Assembly: GCA_903834475.1 (NCBI GenBank)
Contig: CAILJH010000114.1
Coordinates: 1-64,000 of the forward strand
Source of the DNA: an uncultured Prolixibacteraceae bacterium
Lineage (GTDB): Bacteria; Bacteroidota; Bacteroidia; Bacteroidales; Prolixibacteraceae
DNA length: 64,000 bases
Direction of reading: 5' to 3'
Each line of letters opens with the position of its first letter. Positions within the stretch are counted from its first letter, which is position 1. A program made the translations under genes and the position numbers. The notes under the pieces are model-generated. The model searched no databases and had not been told where the DNA came from. It saw only the letters and a list, made by a program, of their open reading frames with translations. Below are positions 10,626 through 20,566 of the stretch, piece after piece.

Positions 10626-11495
10626 TTAAAATTGGTGAAACGATTGAGAGACAAATTCCAATACATTCGGTAAAGCTTCTCGCCAGTAAGTCCAGTTGTG
10701 TGCGCCGTCGCGGATGCGGAATTCATGAGGAATTTCCTTTTTACGCATGGCGATATGGACCAAACAGTTTCCTTCGAACAGAAAATCATCGTCACCACAA
10801 TCGATGTACCAGCGCACCGCTTTTTTCTGATCGTCTGGCATGGCATTTACCAATTCAAGAGCACTGTGCCGAACAAAATATTTGGTGAGTTCATCTTTCG
10901 AAATTCCCGGATATTGTTTTTCCCATCGGGTTGCAGCTTCTACCATCGAGATTGGACCTGTTGAAGCGCTCAGCGGACAAGCCGAAGAGAACAGTTCCGG
11001 ATGATGCAATGCATACATGAAAGTTCCGCCGCCACCCATCGATAAGCCTGAAATCGCCCGGTATTTTTTATCGGCGCGGATATGGTAAGTTTTTTCGATG
11101 AAAGGCATAAACTCCTGAAAGAAGAAATCTTCGTAATTCCAGTCACCTTTGGGACTGTTGAAATAGCCACGTTGTCCGGTATTTCCATCAGGCATTACGA
11201 TAATCATGGCAGTACACTTTCCTTCCTGAATGGCTTTATCTGCAATGTTTTTTACTTCTCCAAACTGAACCCAGCCTGTTTGGTCGTCGCCTGAGCCGTG
11301 CAAAAGATAAAGAACCGGATAACTTCGATCCGAAGTTTCATAATCGGGAGGAAGGTAAATGGCATATTTACGATCCATTTTCAATATTTTACTGGTCATT
11401 GAAAGGTTGTCGGATACCTTGCTGCCAGATTCAGCAAACAACACGGATGTTGTCAATAAGCAAAATGTCAGGATTGACACGAATTGGTTTTTCAT
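10626..11495 (-). CDS. esterase-D/antigen-85-like alpha/beta hydrolase, secreted
   Basis: YPVLYLLHGSGDDQTGW, AISGLSMGGGGTFMYALHHPELF, DGAHNWTYWREALP; signal peptide. Confidence 0.85.
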   Translation of the reverse strand: MKNQFVSILTFCLLTTSVLFAESGSKVSDNLSMTSKILKMDRKYAIYLPPDYETSDRSYPVLYLLHGSGDDQTGWVQFGEVKNIADKAIQEGKCTAMIIVMPDGNTGQRGYFNSPKGDWNYEDFFFQEFMPFIEKTYHIRADKKYRAISGLSMGGGGTFMYALHHPELFSSACPLSASTGPISMVEAATRWEKQYPGISKDELTKYFVRHSALELVNAMPDDQKKAVRWYIDCGDDDFLFEGNCLVHIAMRKKEIPHEFRIRDGAHNWTYWREALPNVLEFVSQSFHQF

Positions 11496-11601
11496 GGATA
11501 GGTTTAGTTTTTGGTTTACTCAGTAAAAATACAAATCTTAAATTTCATTTCCGTCCCTATGATCCGTTGATTCAAAATAATATGCGCTCGACTTGCCAAA
11601 T

Positions 11602-11639
11602 TACAATGCCACCCGTTTTGTAAAACAAGTGGCATTGTA
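11602..11639 (-). terminator. hairpin downstream of purN (TACAATGCCAC ... GTGGCATTGTA)
   Basis: perfect 11-bp outer arms with inner GTTTT/AAAAC pairing; T-tract weak. Confidence 0.5.
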
Positions 11640-11670
11640 TCAATTATATACTTTCAACAAGGATTACTTG

Positions 11671-12246
11671 TCAGTTCTCGTCTTCATCATTCAAAAGGAC
11701 CTCTTCAATCACACGAGGGTAATTCTGATGCTCCAGTTCGTGGATCCGTGTGGCAAGTGTTTCCGGAGTATCCTTGGGTAAAATCGGGCAGGTTGCCTGA
11801 AATATGACTTTCCCTTTATCGTAATCCTGGTTCACCTGATGGATGGTTATTCCTGATTCTTTATCCTTTGATGCCAATACAGCTTTATGAACATTCATTC
11901 CATACATACCTTTACCTCCATATTTAGGCAACAAGGCGGGATGAATATTTACCACGGTAAATAATTCAGTCAGATTACGTGGAACAAGCCATAGAAAACC
12001 AGCCAGAACGATCATGTCAATCCGGTGATCGTACAAACGATCCAGAATATCATTGCTTCGGTAAAATTCATCACTGTCGAACGTAATTGTTTCAATACCT
12101 AATTTTTCAGCCCTGATTAAAACATAGGCATTTTCGTCATTTGACCAAACAGAGTCAACAACAACCTCCTTACTGCTTGAAAAATAATCAATTATCTTTT
12201 CAGCATTGGTTCCGGAACCAGAGGCAAAAATGGCAATTCTTTTCAT
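11671..12246 (-). CDS. purN: phosphoribosylglycinamide formyltransferase
   Basis: MKRIAIFASGSGTNAEKII; VNIHPALLPKYGGKGMYG. Confidence 0.95.
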   Translation of the reverse strand: MKRIAIFASGSGTNAEKIIDYFSSSKEVVVDSVWSNDENAYVLIRAEKLGIETITFDSDEFYRSNDILDRLYDHRIDMIVLAGFLWLVPRNLTELFTVVNIHPALLPKYGGKGMYGMNVHKAVLASKDKESGITIHQVNQDYDKGKVIFQATCPILPKDTPETLATRIHELEHQNYPRVIEEVLLNDEDEN

Positions 12247-12438
12247 TTATCGTTTGTTTAATAATTTATGTTTAATAGAATTTTGGAATGAACGATTCAA
12301 ATATAGCCGAAGCAATGATATCATTAAAACTTTATTCATTCATTTAAATCATTTTTTGTTTGAAATATCAGGTGTAAATTTATTACTTTGCATCGAATTT
12401 TTTGAAACAATTTTAATATTAACCAAAAATTTAGAATT

Positions 12439-12675
12439 ATGTCTGACGTTGCAGCAAAAGTAAAAGCAATTATTGTTGACAAATTAGGAGTTGATGAAAG
12501 TGAAGTAACCAATGAAGCTTCATTCACCAATGACCTTGGTGCTGATTCACTTGACACCGTTGAATTGATTATGGAATTTGAGAAGGAATTTGATTTGGCT
12601 ATTCCAGATGATCAAGCCGAAAAAATCTCAACTGTAGGTGAGGCAATCAACCACATCGAAGCAAATCTGAAGTAA
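12439..12675 (+). CDS. acpP: acyl carrier protein
   Basis: [18 protein letters not shown] phosphopantetheine site. Confidence 0.97.
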   Translation: MSDVAAKVKAIIVDKLGVDESEVTNEASFTNDLGADSLDTVELIMEFEKEFDLAIPDDQAEKISTVGEAINHIEANLK

Positions 12676-12694
12676 TAATAATTAAGCAAAATTT

Positions 12695-13936
12695 ATGGAA
12701 TTTAAACGGGTAGTTGTTACCGGCCTTGGAACTGTAAACCCGCTTGGTAATTCTATTGAGGAATATTGGGAAGGCTTGAAAAATGGGAAAAGCGGCGCAG
12801 GCCCTATAACCCATTTTGATGCCACAACACACAAAACAACTTTTGCCTGCGAACTGAAGAATTTCGATCCTTCAGTTTACGTTGAGAAAAAAGAAATCAG
12901 GAAACATGATCCGTTTACATTGTATGCGTATGCAGCAGCAGCGCAGGCAATAGAAGATTCAGGCCTTGATCTCGAAAAGCTGAACAAAGAGAGGGCTGGA
13001 GTTGTATGGGGTGCCGGTATCGGAGGTTTACAAACCTTCTTTGAAGAAACGTTGAATTACAAAAGCGAGATGCCTCGTTATTCTCCTTTCTTTATTCCGA
13101 AAATGATTGCCAATATTGCAAGCGGATTGCTATCCATTCGATACGGATTCAGGGGGCCAAATTTCACAACGGTAACAGCTTGTGCTTCTTCGTCTACTGC
13201 CCTTATCGAAGCGATGAATTATATTCGTCTGGGTAAAGTGGATGTTTTTATCTCCGGAGGTTCTGAGGCAGCAATTAATCCTGCAGGTTTAGCCGGGTTC
13301 AATTCGATGCGAGCCCTCTCTACCCGAAATGATGATCCGTTAACAGCATCACGTCCTTTTGATTTGGGCCGCGATGGATTTGTAATGGGAGAAGGTTCAG
13401 CTGCCCTCATTTTAGAGGAATATGAACATGCTGTTAAACGTGGTGCAAAAATTTATGCGGAATTAGCTGGCGGAGGTATGTCGGCCGATGCTTACCACAT
13501 GACTGCCCCAGACCCTGAATCAGGTGGTGCAATTTTATGCATGAAATGGGCTTTGGAAGATGCAGGGTTAAATGCAGAAGACATTGATTACATTAATGTT
13601 CACGGAACTTCAACTCCTTTGGGAGATATTGCTGAACCACAAGCTATCCAGAAATTATTTAAAGAACATGCTTACAAATTAAGCATCAGTTCGACTAAAT
13701 CGATGACTGGTCACCTTTTGGGAGCCACCGGAGCTGTTGAAGCAATTGCATGTATCCTCGCAATGCAGGATGGTATTATACCGCCTACAATTAATCACTT
13801 TACTGATGATCCTGAAATTGACCCAAAACTTGATTTCACTTTCAATGTAGCTAAAGAACGCAAAATCAAAACTGCTTTAAGTAACACCTTTGGTTTTGGC
13901 GGGCATAATGCTACTGTTATCTTCAAGAAAATCTAA
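12695..13936 (+). CDS. fabF: beta-ketoacyl-ACP synthase II
   Basis: VVVTGLGTVNPLGN; TVTACASSSTALIEAM; NVHGTSTPLGD. Confidence 0.97.
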   Translation: MEFKRVVVTGLGTVNPLGNSIEEYWEGLKNGKSGAGPITHFDATTHKTTFACELKNFDPSVYVEKKEIRKHDPFTLYAYAAAAQAIEDSGLDLEKLNKERAGVVWGAGIGGLQTFFEETLNYKSEMPRYSPFFIPKMIANIASGLLSIRYGFRGPNFTTVTACASSSTALIEAMNYIRLGKVDVFISGGSEAAINPAGLAGFNSMRALSTRNDDPLTASRPFDLGRDGFVMGEGSAALILEEYEHAVKRGAKIYAELAGGGMSADAYHMTAPDPESGGAILCMKWALEDAGLNAEDIDYINVHGTSTPLGDIAEPQAIQKLFKEHAYKLSISSTKSMTGHLLGATGAVEAIACILAMQDGIIPPTINHFTDDPEIDPKLDFTFNVAKERKIKTALSNTFGFGGHNATVIFKKI

Positions 13937-13941
13937 TTAAA

Positions 13942-14697
13942 GTGATACGAACTATAGTTCAAAGAATAAAACTCTTTTCTTCTTCTAGAAAAGAGTTTTA
14001 TTTATTTTTGAGATCACTGTTGGGTTTTTATCCGACAAATTTACGGATTTACGATATCGCTGTCATTCACAAGTCGGCTTCAAAAATTGATTCGCAGGGA
14101 AATTATGTGAACAATGAGCGGCTTGAATACCTGGGTGATGCCATTTTGGGAGCAGCCATTGCCGACTTCTTGTACAACCGGTTCCCAAACCAGGATGAAG
14201 GTTACCTGACCCAAATGAGATCAAAACTGGTCAACCGCAGCTTTCTGACACAACTTACTTATCAAATCGGTCTCAATCATTTCATTCAGTCGAACACAAC
14301 CTCGACTATGGAATCAAGTCACATTTATGGCGATACGCTTGAAGCACTCATTGGCGCAATCTACCTCGACAAAGGTTATCCTGAAGCGAAAAAATTCATT
14401 ACCCGTAAACTGCTGAACAATTATGTCAATCTGGTTGAAGTGCAAAATACGAACACCAATTATAAAAGCCAACTGATTGAATGGTCGCAGAAAAATAAAA
14501 AAACTGTTTCGATTGATACGGTCGACGAAAGCAAAAACGATGGTAAACAGCCCTGGTTTATCGCAACTATTGAAGTCGACAATGAACTTCTTGGCAAAGG
14601 TTCCGGGACATCAAAAAAAGAGGCACAGCAAAACGCGTCGAAAGTTGCCGTCGATAAAATTAAGGAACTATCAGAAGATGCTTCTTCATCAGAATAA
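13942..14697 (+). CDS. rnc: ribonuclease III (GTG start)
   Basis: NNERLEYLGDAILGAAIADFLY; dsRBD at C-terminus; acpP-fabF-rnc synteny. Confidence 0.95.
   Translation: MIRTIVQRIKLFSSSRKEFYLFLRSLLGFYPTNLRIYDIAVIHKSASKIDSQGNYVNNERLEYLGDAILGAAIADFLYNRFPNQDEGYLTQMRSKLVNRSFLTQLTYQIGLNHFIQSNTTSTMESSHIYGDTLEALIGAIYLDKGYPEAKKFITRKLLNNYVNLVEVQNTNTNYKSQLIEWSQKNKKTVSIDTVDESKNDGKQPWFIATIEVDNELLGKGSGTSKKEAQQNASKVAVDKIKELSEDASSSE
13965..14010 (+). promoter_or_regulatory. perfect 16-bp stem, 6-nt loop, T-rich tail inside the 5' coding region of rnc
   Basis: AATAAAACTCTTTTCT tcttct AGAAAAGAGTTTTATT then tattttt. Confidence 0.75.
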
Positions 14698-14791
14698 ACT
14701 GACAAAATCAGATTCTCAGTTTCCATTTACGACCAAATTCCAGAGCGAAAATTAAGGCAATTCTATTCATTTTTTGATCCTATCCGGTTGT

Positions 14792-14827
14792 TGTTAACGA
14801 ACAAAAACCGATGTTAAATATTGTTAA
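14792..14827 (+). promoter_or_regulatory. three direct TGTTAA repeats at 14792, 14812 and 14822 (20 and 10 bp phasing); candidate OmpR-family regulator box
   Basis: read directly; immediately upstream of the HK-RR operon. Confidence 0.5.
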
Positions 14828-14854
14828 GTATTTATTATCAGCGACTTTTAAGGC

Positions 14855-14862
14855 TATATTTG
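14855..14862 (+). promoter_or_regulatory. Bacteroidota-type -7 element TATATTTG, 4 nt from the HK ATG
   Basis: matches TAnnTTTG. Confidence 0.5.
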
Positions 14863-14866
14863 TGCT

Positions 14867-16483
14867 ATGAGCAGAAGGGTAATTATAACTTTGATTGTTT
14901 TAATGGTTTTGGTAATGACCAGCTTAATTCTGGTACAAACTAATTCGATCATAAAAGCACTCGAGATTAAAGAAGAACAATTTGATGCTGCAGTTAAAAG
15001 TGCCCTGATACAGGTTTCCAACCGTCTTGAATTAGAAGAGGTATCGTTACTTGCAGAGCATGACCGGACTCTCTTCCCAAAAAGGAACAGCGGTATTTTT
15101 CCGGGGAACAATCAACATTCTATTTCAGAGACCCTAAGTCAGCAGAATGCTCTACTTTCATTCCGTTATTCTCAAAAAGCTTCAGGAAGTACAGTTACTG
15201 AAGAGTTGAAAATTGACTATAATGTGCCGAAGAAGGATGAAAAGAATGAAAGAGGACGTCCGGGTGATTACCCGAATGCGTTTGATGTCATTCATGAATA
15301 CAATAGTTTTGTTAGTCAGAAATACGAGGAGCGAATGGATCAGAAAGCCCGTATGCTTGAACTGCAGACCTTTGCTGCCCTACTTTCAGAATCGCCCATC
15401 GAAGACCGGATTAACGCAAGTACACTCGGACTTTCGATCAAAATGGAATTAAAACGTCAGGGAATCAACCTGGATTTCAGGCATGCCGTAAAAACATTTC
15501 CACAAGGCAAAGAACGATTCATTTCCGGAGATAAAAATTACAGTTCAAACCAGCAGAATGAATACCGGATCGTATTGTTTCCAAACGATGAAAATCCAAA
15601 ACCAAACTGGCTTTATGTGTACTTTCCAAAACAGAATACCTTTCTGCTGAAAGAAACCGGCATTCTGGTTATTCCAACCTTTGTGCTGACAGCCATGCTA
15701 ATCGGAATTTTTGTATTTACCATCCTGATTATCCTGAGGCAGAAGAAACTCTCGAACATCAAAAACGACTTCATTAACAACATGACTCACGAGCTGAAAA
15801 CTCCCATTTCAACCATTTCACTGGCCAGTCAGATGTTGCGTGACAATACGGTGAACAATACCCCAAAAAGCATTGATCACATCTCCGGAATAATTTATCA
15901 GGAAAGCAAGCGCCTGACCACTCAGGTTGAAAAAGTGCTGCAAATGGCAGTCTTTAATGAAGGTAATCTGAAGCTTAAATTTAAGGAAGTTAATATCAAC
16001 AGCTTAATTCATTCCGTAGTTTTAAACTTTGAACTGCGAGTCAAGTCAAAGAACGGTGAATTAACTTCAGAGTTAAAAGCTGATCCCGCCATCATAAAAG
16101 GAGATGAAGTTCATATTACAAATGTTTTATTTAACTTGCTCGATAATGCGGTAAAATATAGCAAGGACGAACCGAGAATCATCATTTCTACCGAACTCAA
16201 AGATGAATATCTGGTAGTTTCCGTAAAAGATCATGGGATCGGAATTCTAAGCGAACATGTTGGCCAGATATTTGAACGGTTTTACCGCGTCCCGACAGGC
16301 AATGTTCACGATGTAAAAGGCTTCGGTCTTGGATTGAGTTACGTTAAGAAAATTGTTGACGCCCATAAGGGCAAAATTAAAGTTGAAAGTGCACTGAATA
16401 AAGGAACAAAATTCATGATATATTTTCCAATTAACTTAGAAGAACATGGAAAAAAAAGTAAAATTGCTTTTGGCCGAGGATGA
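14867..16483 (+). CDS. sensor histidine kinase (two TM, HisKA/HATPase)
   Basis: NNMTHELKTPISTISLASQML H-box; HATPase motifs; 38-bp overlap with the response regulator. Confidence 0.93.
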   Translation: MSRRVIITLIVLMVLVMTSLILVQTNSIIKALEIKEEQFDAAVKSALIQVSNRLELEEVSLLAEHDRTLFPKRNSGIFPGNNQHSISETLSQQNALLSFRYSQKASGSTVTEELKIDYNVPKKDEKNERGRPGDYPNAFDVIHEYNSFVSQKYEERMDQKARMLELQTFAALLSESPIEDRINASTLGLSIKMELKRQGINLDFRHAVKTFPQGKERFISGDKNYSSNQQNEYRIVLFPNDENPKPNWLYVYFPKQNTFLLKETGILVIPTFVLTAMLIGIFVFTILIILRQKKLSNIKNDFINNMTHELKTPISTISLASQMLRDNTVNNTPKSIDHISGIIYQESKRLTTQVEKVLQMAVFNEGNLKLKFKEVNINSLIHSVVLNFELRVKSKNGELTSELKADPAIIKGDEVHITNVLFNLLDNAVKYSKDEPRIIISTELKDEYLVVSVKDHGIGILSEHVGQIFERFYRVPTGNVHDVKGFGLGLSYVKKIVDAHKGKIKVESALNKGTKFMIYFPINLEEHGKKSKIAFGRG

Positions 16484-17138
16484 TGAAAACCTTGGTATGT
16501 TACTTAAAGAATACCTGGTTGCCAAAGGATACGAAACTGATTTGTATCCCGACGGAGAGGCCGCCTATAAAGGATTCACGAAAAATAATTCGTATAACCT
16601 TTGCATTCTGGATATTATGATGCCAAAAAAAGACGGTATTACTCTGGCCAAAGATATTCGTTTACTCAATATGGATATTCCTATTATTTTTCTGACGGCC
16701 AAAAATCTAAAGGAAGATGTCCTGGAAGGATTCAAGATTGGTGCCGACGACTATATCACCAAACCGTTCAGTATGGAAGAACTAATCTTTCGCATTGAAG
16801 CCATCATGCGGCGGATCAGTCAGGATACCAATTCGTTGGAAGATGCCATCTACAAACTTGGAATCTATACCTTCGATTCGCGCAAACAGATTCTTTCGGG
16901 AGGTGAAGATGAAGTTAAGTTAACCACCAAAGAAGCTGAGCTGCTCCGACTGCTTTGCAACAACGCCAATAAGGTTCTGGAGCGCAACTTTGCCCTGAAA
17001 ACCATCTGGATCGACGACAACTATTTCAATGCCCGCAGCATGGATGTGTATATTACAAAACTCCGGAAACATCTGAAAGATGATCCAAAAGTGGAAATCA
17101 TCAACGTTCACGGCAAAGGCTATAAACTGATCATGTAA
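16446..17138 (+). CDS. OmpR-family response regulator
   Basis: receiver domain LLLAEDDENLG...LDIMMPKKDG; winged-helix C-terminus. Confidence 0.95.
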   Translation: MEKKVKLLLAEDDENLGMLLKEYLVAKGYETDLYPDGEAAYKGFTKNNSYNLCILDIMMPKKDGITLAKDIRLLNMDIPIIFLTAKNLKEDVLEGFKIGADDYITKPFSMEELIFRIEAIMRRISQDTNSLEDAIYKLGIYTFDSRKQILSGGEDEVKLTTKEAELLRLLCNNANKVLERNFALKTIWIDDNYFNARSMDVYITKLRKHLKDDPKVEIINVHGKGYKLIM

Positions 17139-17164
17139 TCTGAGACCTGAAAATTATAGAGATA

Positions 17165-17191
17165 AAATCCTGCTGAAAAGCGGGATTTTTT
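17165..17191 (+). terminator. intrinsic terminator after response regulator (AAATCCTGCT gaaa AGCGGGATTT TTT)
   Basis: 10-bp stem with one wobble, GAAA loop, T-tract. Confidence 0.75.
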
Positions 17192-17204
17192 GTTTATCCA
17201 AGCT

Positions 17205-17237
17205 ACTCACGGGGTGACTTGGAGTCACCCCGTGAGT
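17205..17237. repeat. perfect inverted repeat ACTCACGGGGTGACT tgg AGTCACCCCGTGAGT
   Basis: 15-bp arms, 3-nt loop; shares TGGAGTCACCC with 29523-29533. Confidence 0.85.
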
Positions 17238-17272
17238 GCCTAAAAAAAAACTAAAGTGGGATTTTCTGTTTG

Positions 17273-18511
17273 TTATTCCTTTATAAACAAGCCCGAAAAA
17301 TTGCCTTCCGGAGAATTTAACCGGCAAATGTAAGTTCCATTGGCTAAGGATGAAATATCAATACGGTTGATTTTGTCCTTGCCATTTTCTGGCTGAAAGG
17401 TTTTTTTCAATTCGCCCAGAAGGTTCAGCACCTCAATCGATGAAGTTTTCAACGAATTCAAATGATCAATGAACAGTTCATTTCCGGCAGGATTTGGATA
17501 TATTGAAATTCCTTTTGGTTTTTGAAGAGTATTGGAAGTCGAAGTTTTTAGTGAGTCAACAGTTGCCGAGATCACTTTCAGTAATGATTTGTCGCTTTTA
17601 ACATCATTCGACAATTCCCATAGCATTACTCCTGAAGTTTCGGCAATGGCCAGCTTTGTTTTCTTCCAAATCGTTGACATCCCATTATAATAGATTGTAT
17701 CTCCAACCTGATCTTTTTGCCAGGCATCCGGATATTTGGCCAAGATATCAACGTAGTTGAAGCTTCCCGGTGTTTTGTAAAAACCATAGCCGTAAAATGG
17801 AAGTCCCAAACACAGATTTTCCTTTTTTACTCCCCGGATTTTCCATGCTTTAATCATTTGCTGGGCAAACCAGTATGGTGAATGCTGTCCGGGATCTGAC
17901 AAATTCCAGTTTCCCTTGTAATCGTAAGCCATCAGATTGACCCAATCGAAAAGCGGCAGGCATGAATTTGGAATGTTCTCAGCCCCCCAGCCTACCGCAG
18001 CGGTCAGAAGCTTTCCCTGAGGTTTTAATGAGTCGGCCAACTGTTTGATAAAAGTTCCATAATAAGAATTGATGGCCGGACCTTCTTCATCAACATCCAA
18101 ACCATCGAGCTTGAATTTATTCAGATAGATGACGATTTTATGTATGAAACCGGCCCTTTTTGCTGAAGTACTGATCAGATCCTGATAATAGGTCTTGACC
18201 GGAACGTCTACAGAGCCAGCTCCTCCAAGCGAAATCAGAACCTTTACATTATTTTGGTGAGCCTTTTCAATTAGAATGGTCAATCCCGTATTGCTATCAA
18301 CCAGATCGCCGGTTGAATTCGGATTTTGAAAGGCATAGTTGATGTGTGTGACCTGCTTGTAATTAAAATTCAAGGCAAATGAACTTACATTGATCCAATT
18401 GGGAACATAGCCAACAATTCGGAAAGAACTGGACTGACCGTTCAGATTGACTGTGACAGTTATCAGAAGAAACACTGAAAGTAAAAGAGAATTCTTTCTG
18501 AAAAGATGCAT
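17273..18511 (-). CDS. GH18-family glycoside hydrolase (chitinase-like) with T9SS C-terminal sorting domain
   Basis: KLDGLDVDEEGP (DxxDxDxE-like GH18 motif); C-terminal ISIYPNPAGNELFIDH...GTYICRL; start at MHLFRKN preferred over ORF start 18553. Confidence 0.85.
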   Translation of the reverse strand: MHLFRKNSLLLSVFLLITVTVNLNGQSSSFRIVGYVPNWINVSSFALNFNYKQVTHINYAFQNPNSTGDLVDSNTGLTILIEKAHQNNVKVLISLGGAGSVDVPVKTYYQDLISTSAKRAGFIHKIVIYLNKFKLDGLDVDEEGPAINSYYGTFIKQLADSLKPQGKLLTAAVGWGAENIPNSCLPLFDWVNLMAYDYKGNWNLSDPGQHSPYWFAQQMIKAWKIRGVKKENLCLGLPFYGYGFYKTPGSFNYVDILAKYPDAWQKDQVGDTIYYNGMSTIWKKTKLAIAETSGVMLWELSNDVKSDKSLLKVISATVDSLKTSTSNTLQKPKGISIYPNPAGNELFIDHLNSLKTSSIEVLNLLGELKKTFQPENGKDKINRIDISSLANGTYICRLNSPEGNFSGLFIKE

Positions 18512-18572
18512 GATGTAAATATTATTTAAATACTCATGTGGTGGAAATTTCAATTAAGCTCTGTTCAAATGA

Positions 18573-20360
18573 TCAATCCAATTTCAGCACCGCTAAAAAA
18601 GCATTCTGCGGAACTTCCACATTGCCTACCTGCTTCATGCGTTTTTTTCCTTTTTTCTGTTTCTCAAGCAGCTTGCGTTTACGGGTAATGTCACCTCCAT
18701 AGCATTTGGCTGTTACGTCTTTCCGCACTGCTTTTACAGTTTCGCGCGAAATGATTTTTGCCCCAATGGCTGCCTGAATGGCTATATCGAACTGCTGGCG
18801 TGGAATCAACTCTTTTAGTTTCTCGCACATCCGTTTACCAAAACTATATGCATTGCTGACATGAATCAGGGTCGACAAAGCATCAACCATTTCGCCGTTC
18901 AGCAGAATATCCAAACGTACCAGTTTGGCCGGCCTGAAATCGAGCATATGGTAATCGAACGAAGCGTATCCTTTCGAGATACTTTTCAGTTTATCGTAAA
19001 AGTCGAAAACAATTTCGCCCAGCGGAAGATCGAAAACCATCTCAACCCTATCGATGGTAAGATAATCCTGCTTTAAAAGCAATCCGCGTTTCTCCAAACA
19101 CAAAGTCATGATTGGCCCAATATAATCGGAAGCAGTGATAATGTTGGCACGGATAAACGGCTCGTCAATATCGTCGATGGTGGTTGTGGCCGGAAGTCCG
19201 GAAGGGTTGTAAACGTTGATTGTTTCGCCCTTGGTGGTATGCACGTGATACAACACGTTGGGAACCGTTGTAATCACGTTCATATCGTATTCGCGATCGA
19301 GGCGCTCCTGAACAATTTCCATATGCAACAGTCCGAGGAATCCGCAACGGAAACCAAATCCCAAAGCTGCTGAAGATTCGGGTTCGTAGGTAAGCGAAGC
19401 ATCATTTAACTGCAGTTTCTCCATCGACGAGCGAAGATCTTCATAATCCTCCGAATCAATGGGATAAACTCCTGCAAAAACCATCGGTTTTACTTCTTCA
19501 AAACCATCGATAGCCTTTTGGCAGGGCGCTTTCGAATGCGTAACAGTATCTCCAACTTTTACTTCACGGGCCATTTTAATCCCGCATATAATGTATCCAA
19601 CGCTTCCGGCCTTCAGTTCAGGACGTTCAAACATCCCGAGTTTCAGTGCTCCGACTTCGTCAACAACATATTCTTTTGATGCATTAACGAATTTTACCTG
19701 ATCGCCTTTCCGGATTACACCATTTTCAACTTTCAGATAAGCAATAACTCCCCGGAACGAATTAAAAACCGAGTCGAAAATTAATGCCTGAAGCGGTGCA
19801 TCGTCAACTCCCTTTGGTTCAGGAATATCATTGACGATCCGCTCCAGAATTTCTTCGATTCCTAAGCCTGTTTTACCGCTCGCACGGATAATATCAGTCC
19901 GTCGGCAGCCAATCAAACCAATAATCTGGTCCTCAACAACTTCAGGCATGGCATTATCAAGATCCATCTTGTTCAGGATCGGGATAATTTCCAAATCGTG
20001 ATCGATGGCCAAATATAAATTCGAAATAGTTTGTGCCTGAATTCCCTGCGTTGAATCAATAATGAGCAAAGCGCCTTCGCAGGCCGCAATAGAGCGCGAT
20101 ACTTCGTATGAAAAATCAACGTGTCCGGGTGTATCAATCAGGTTCAGGATATATTCCTGTCCTTTGTATGTGTATAACATCTGGATGGCGTGGCTCTTTA
20201 TTGTAATTCCACGTTCCTGTTCGAGATCCATACTGTCGAGAACCTGAGCTTTCATCGCCCGGCCGTCAACAGTTTTGGTATATTCAAGCAGCCTGTCGGC
20301 CAGTGTACTTTTTCCGTGATCGATATGCGCAATAATGCAAAAATTACGTATGTTCTTCAT
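18573..20360 (-). CDS. lepA: elongation factor 4
   Basis: [24 protein letters not shown]; full-length LepA. Confidence 0.98.
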   Translation of the reverse strand: MKNIRNFCIIAHIDHGKSTLADRLLEYTKTVDGRAMKAQVLDSMDLEQERGITIKSHAIQMLYTYKGQEYILNLIDTPGHVDFSYEVSRSIAACEGALLIIDSTQGIQAQTISNLYLAIDHDLEIIPILNKMDLDNAMPEVVEDQIIGLIGCRRTDIIRASGKTGLGIEEILERIVNDIPEPKGVDDAPLQALIFDSVFNSFRGVIAYLKVENGVIRKGDQVKFVNASKEYVVDEVGALKLGMFERPELKAGSVGYIICGIKMAREVKVGDTVTHSKAPCQKAIDGFEEVKPMVFAGVYPIDSEDYEDLRSSMEKLQLNDASLTYEPESSAALGFGFRCGFLGLLHMEIVQERLDREYDMNVITTVPNVLYHVHTTKGETINVYNPSGLPATTTIDDIDEPFIRANIITASDYIGPIMTLCLEKRGLLLKQDYLTIDRVEMVFDLPLGEIVFDFYDKLKSISKGYASFDYHMLDFRPAKLVRLDILLNGEMVDALSTLIHVSNAYSFGKRMCEKLKELIPRQQFDIAIQAAIGAKIISRETVKAVRKDVTAKCYGGDITRKRKLLEKQKKGKKRMKQVGNVEVPQNAFLAVLKLD

Positions 20361-20456
20361 TCCTGAATTTTCTAAAAACCTTATTAATCAAATCCTCTGG
20401 TCGTATTGCCGCAAAGATATTCAATTTTTGGTAAAGACAACCAATGCCAATTTGCC

Positions 20457-20489
20457 AAAGCTGACAGGTTTTGAAAACCTGTCAGCTTT
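20457..20489. repeat. dispersed palindrome family copy 2 (AAAGCTGACAGGTTTT g AAAACCTGTCAGCTTT)
   Basis: 16-bp perfect arms in a divergent intergenic region. Confidence 0.9.
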
Positions 20490-20566
20490 CAGTGAAGTAA
20501 AAAACTGCCCTGATTTTCCGATTCAGACTGAATATACCTACATTTACGGCATTCAAAAAATACTGT

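Noticed and set aside
10550-10846. 98-aa minus-strand ORF overlapping the esterase 3' end
   Set aside because: Overlaps a well-supported gene out of frame.
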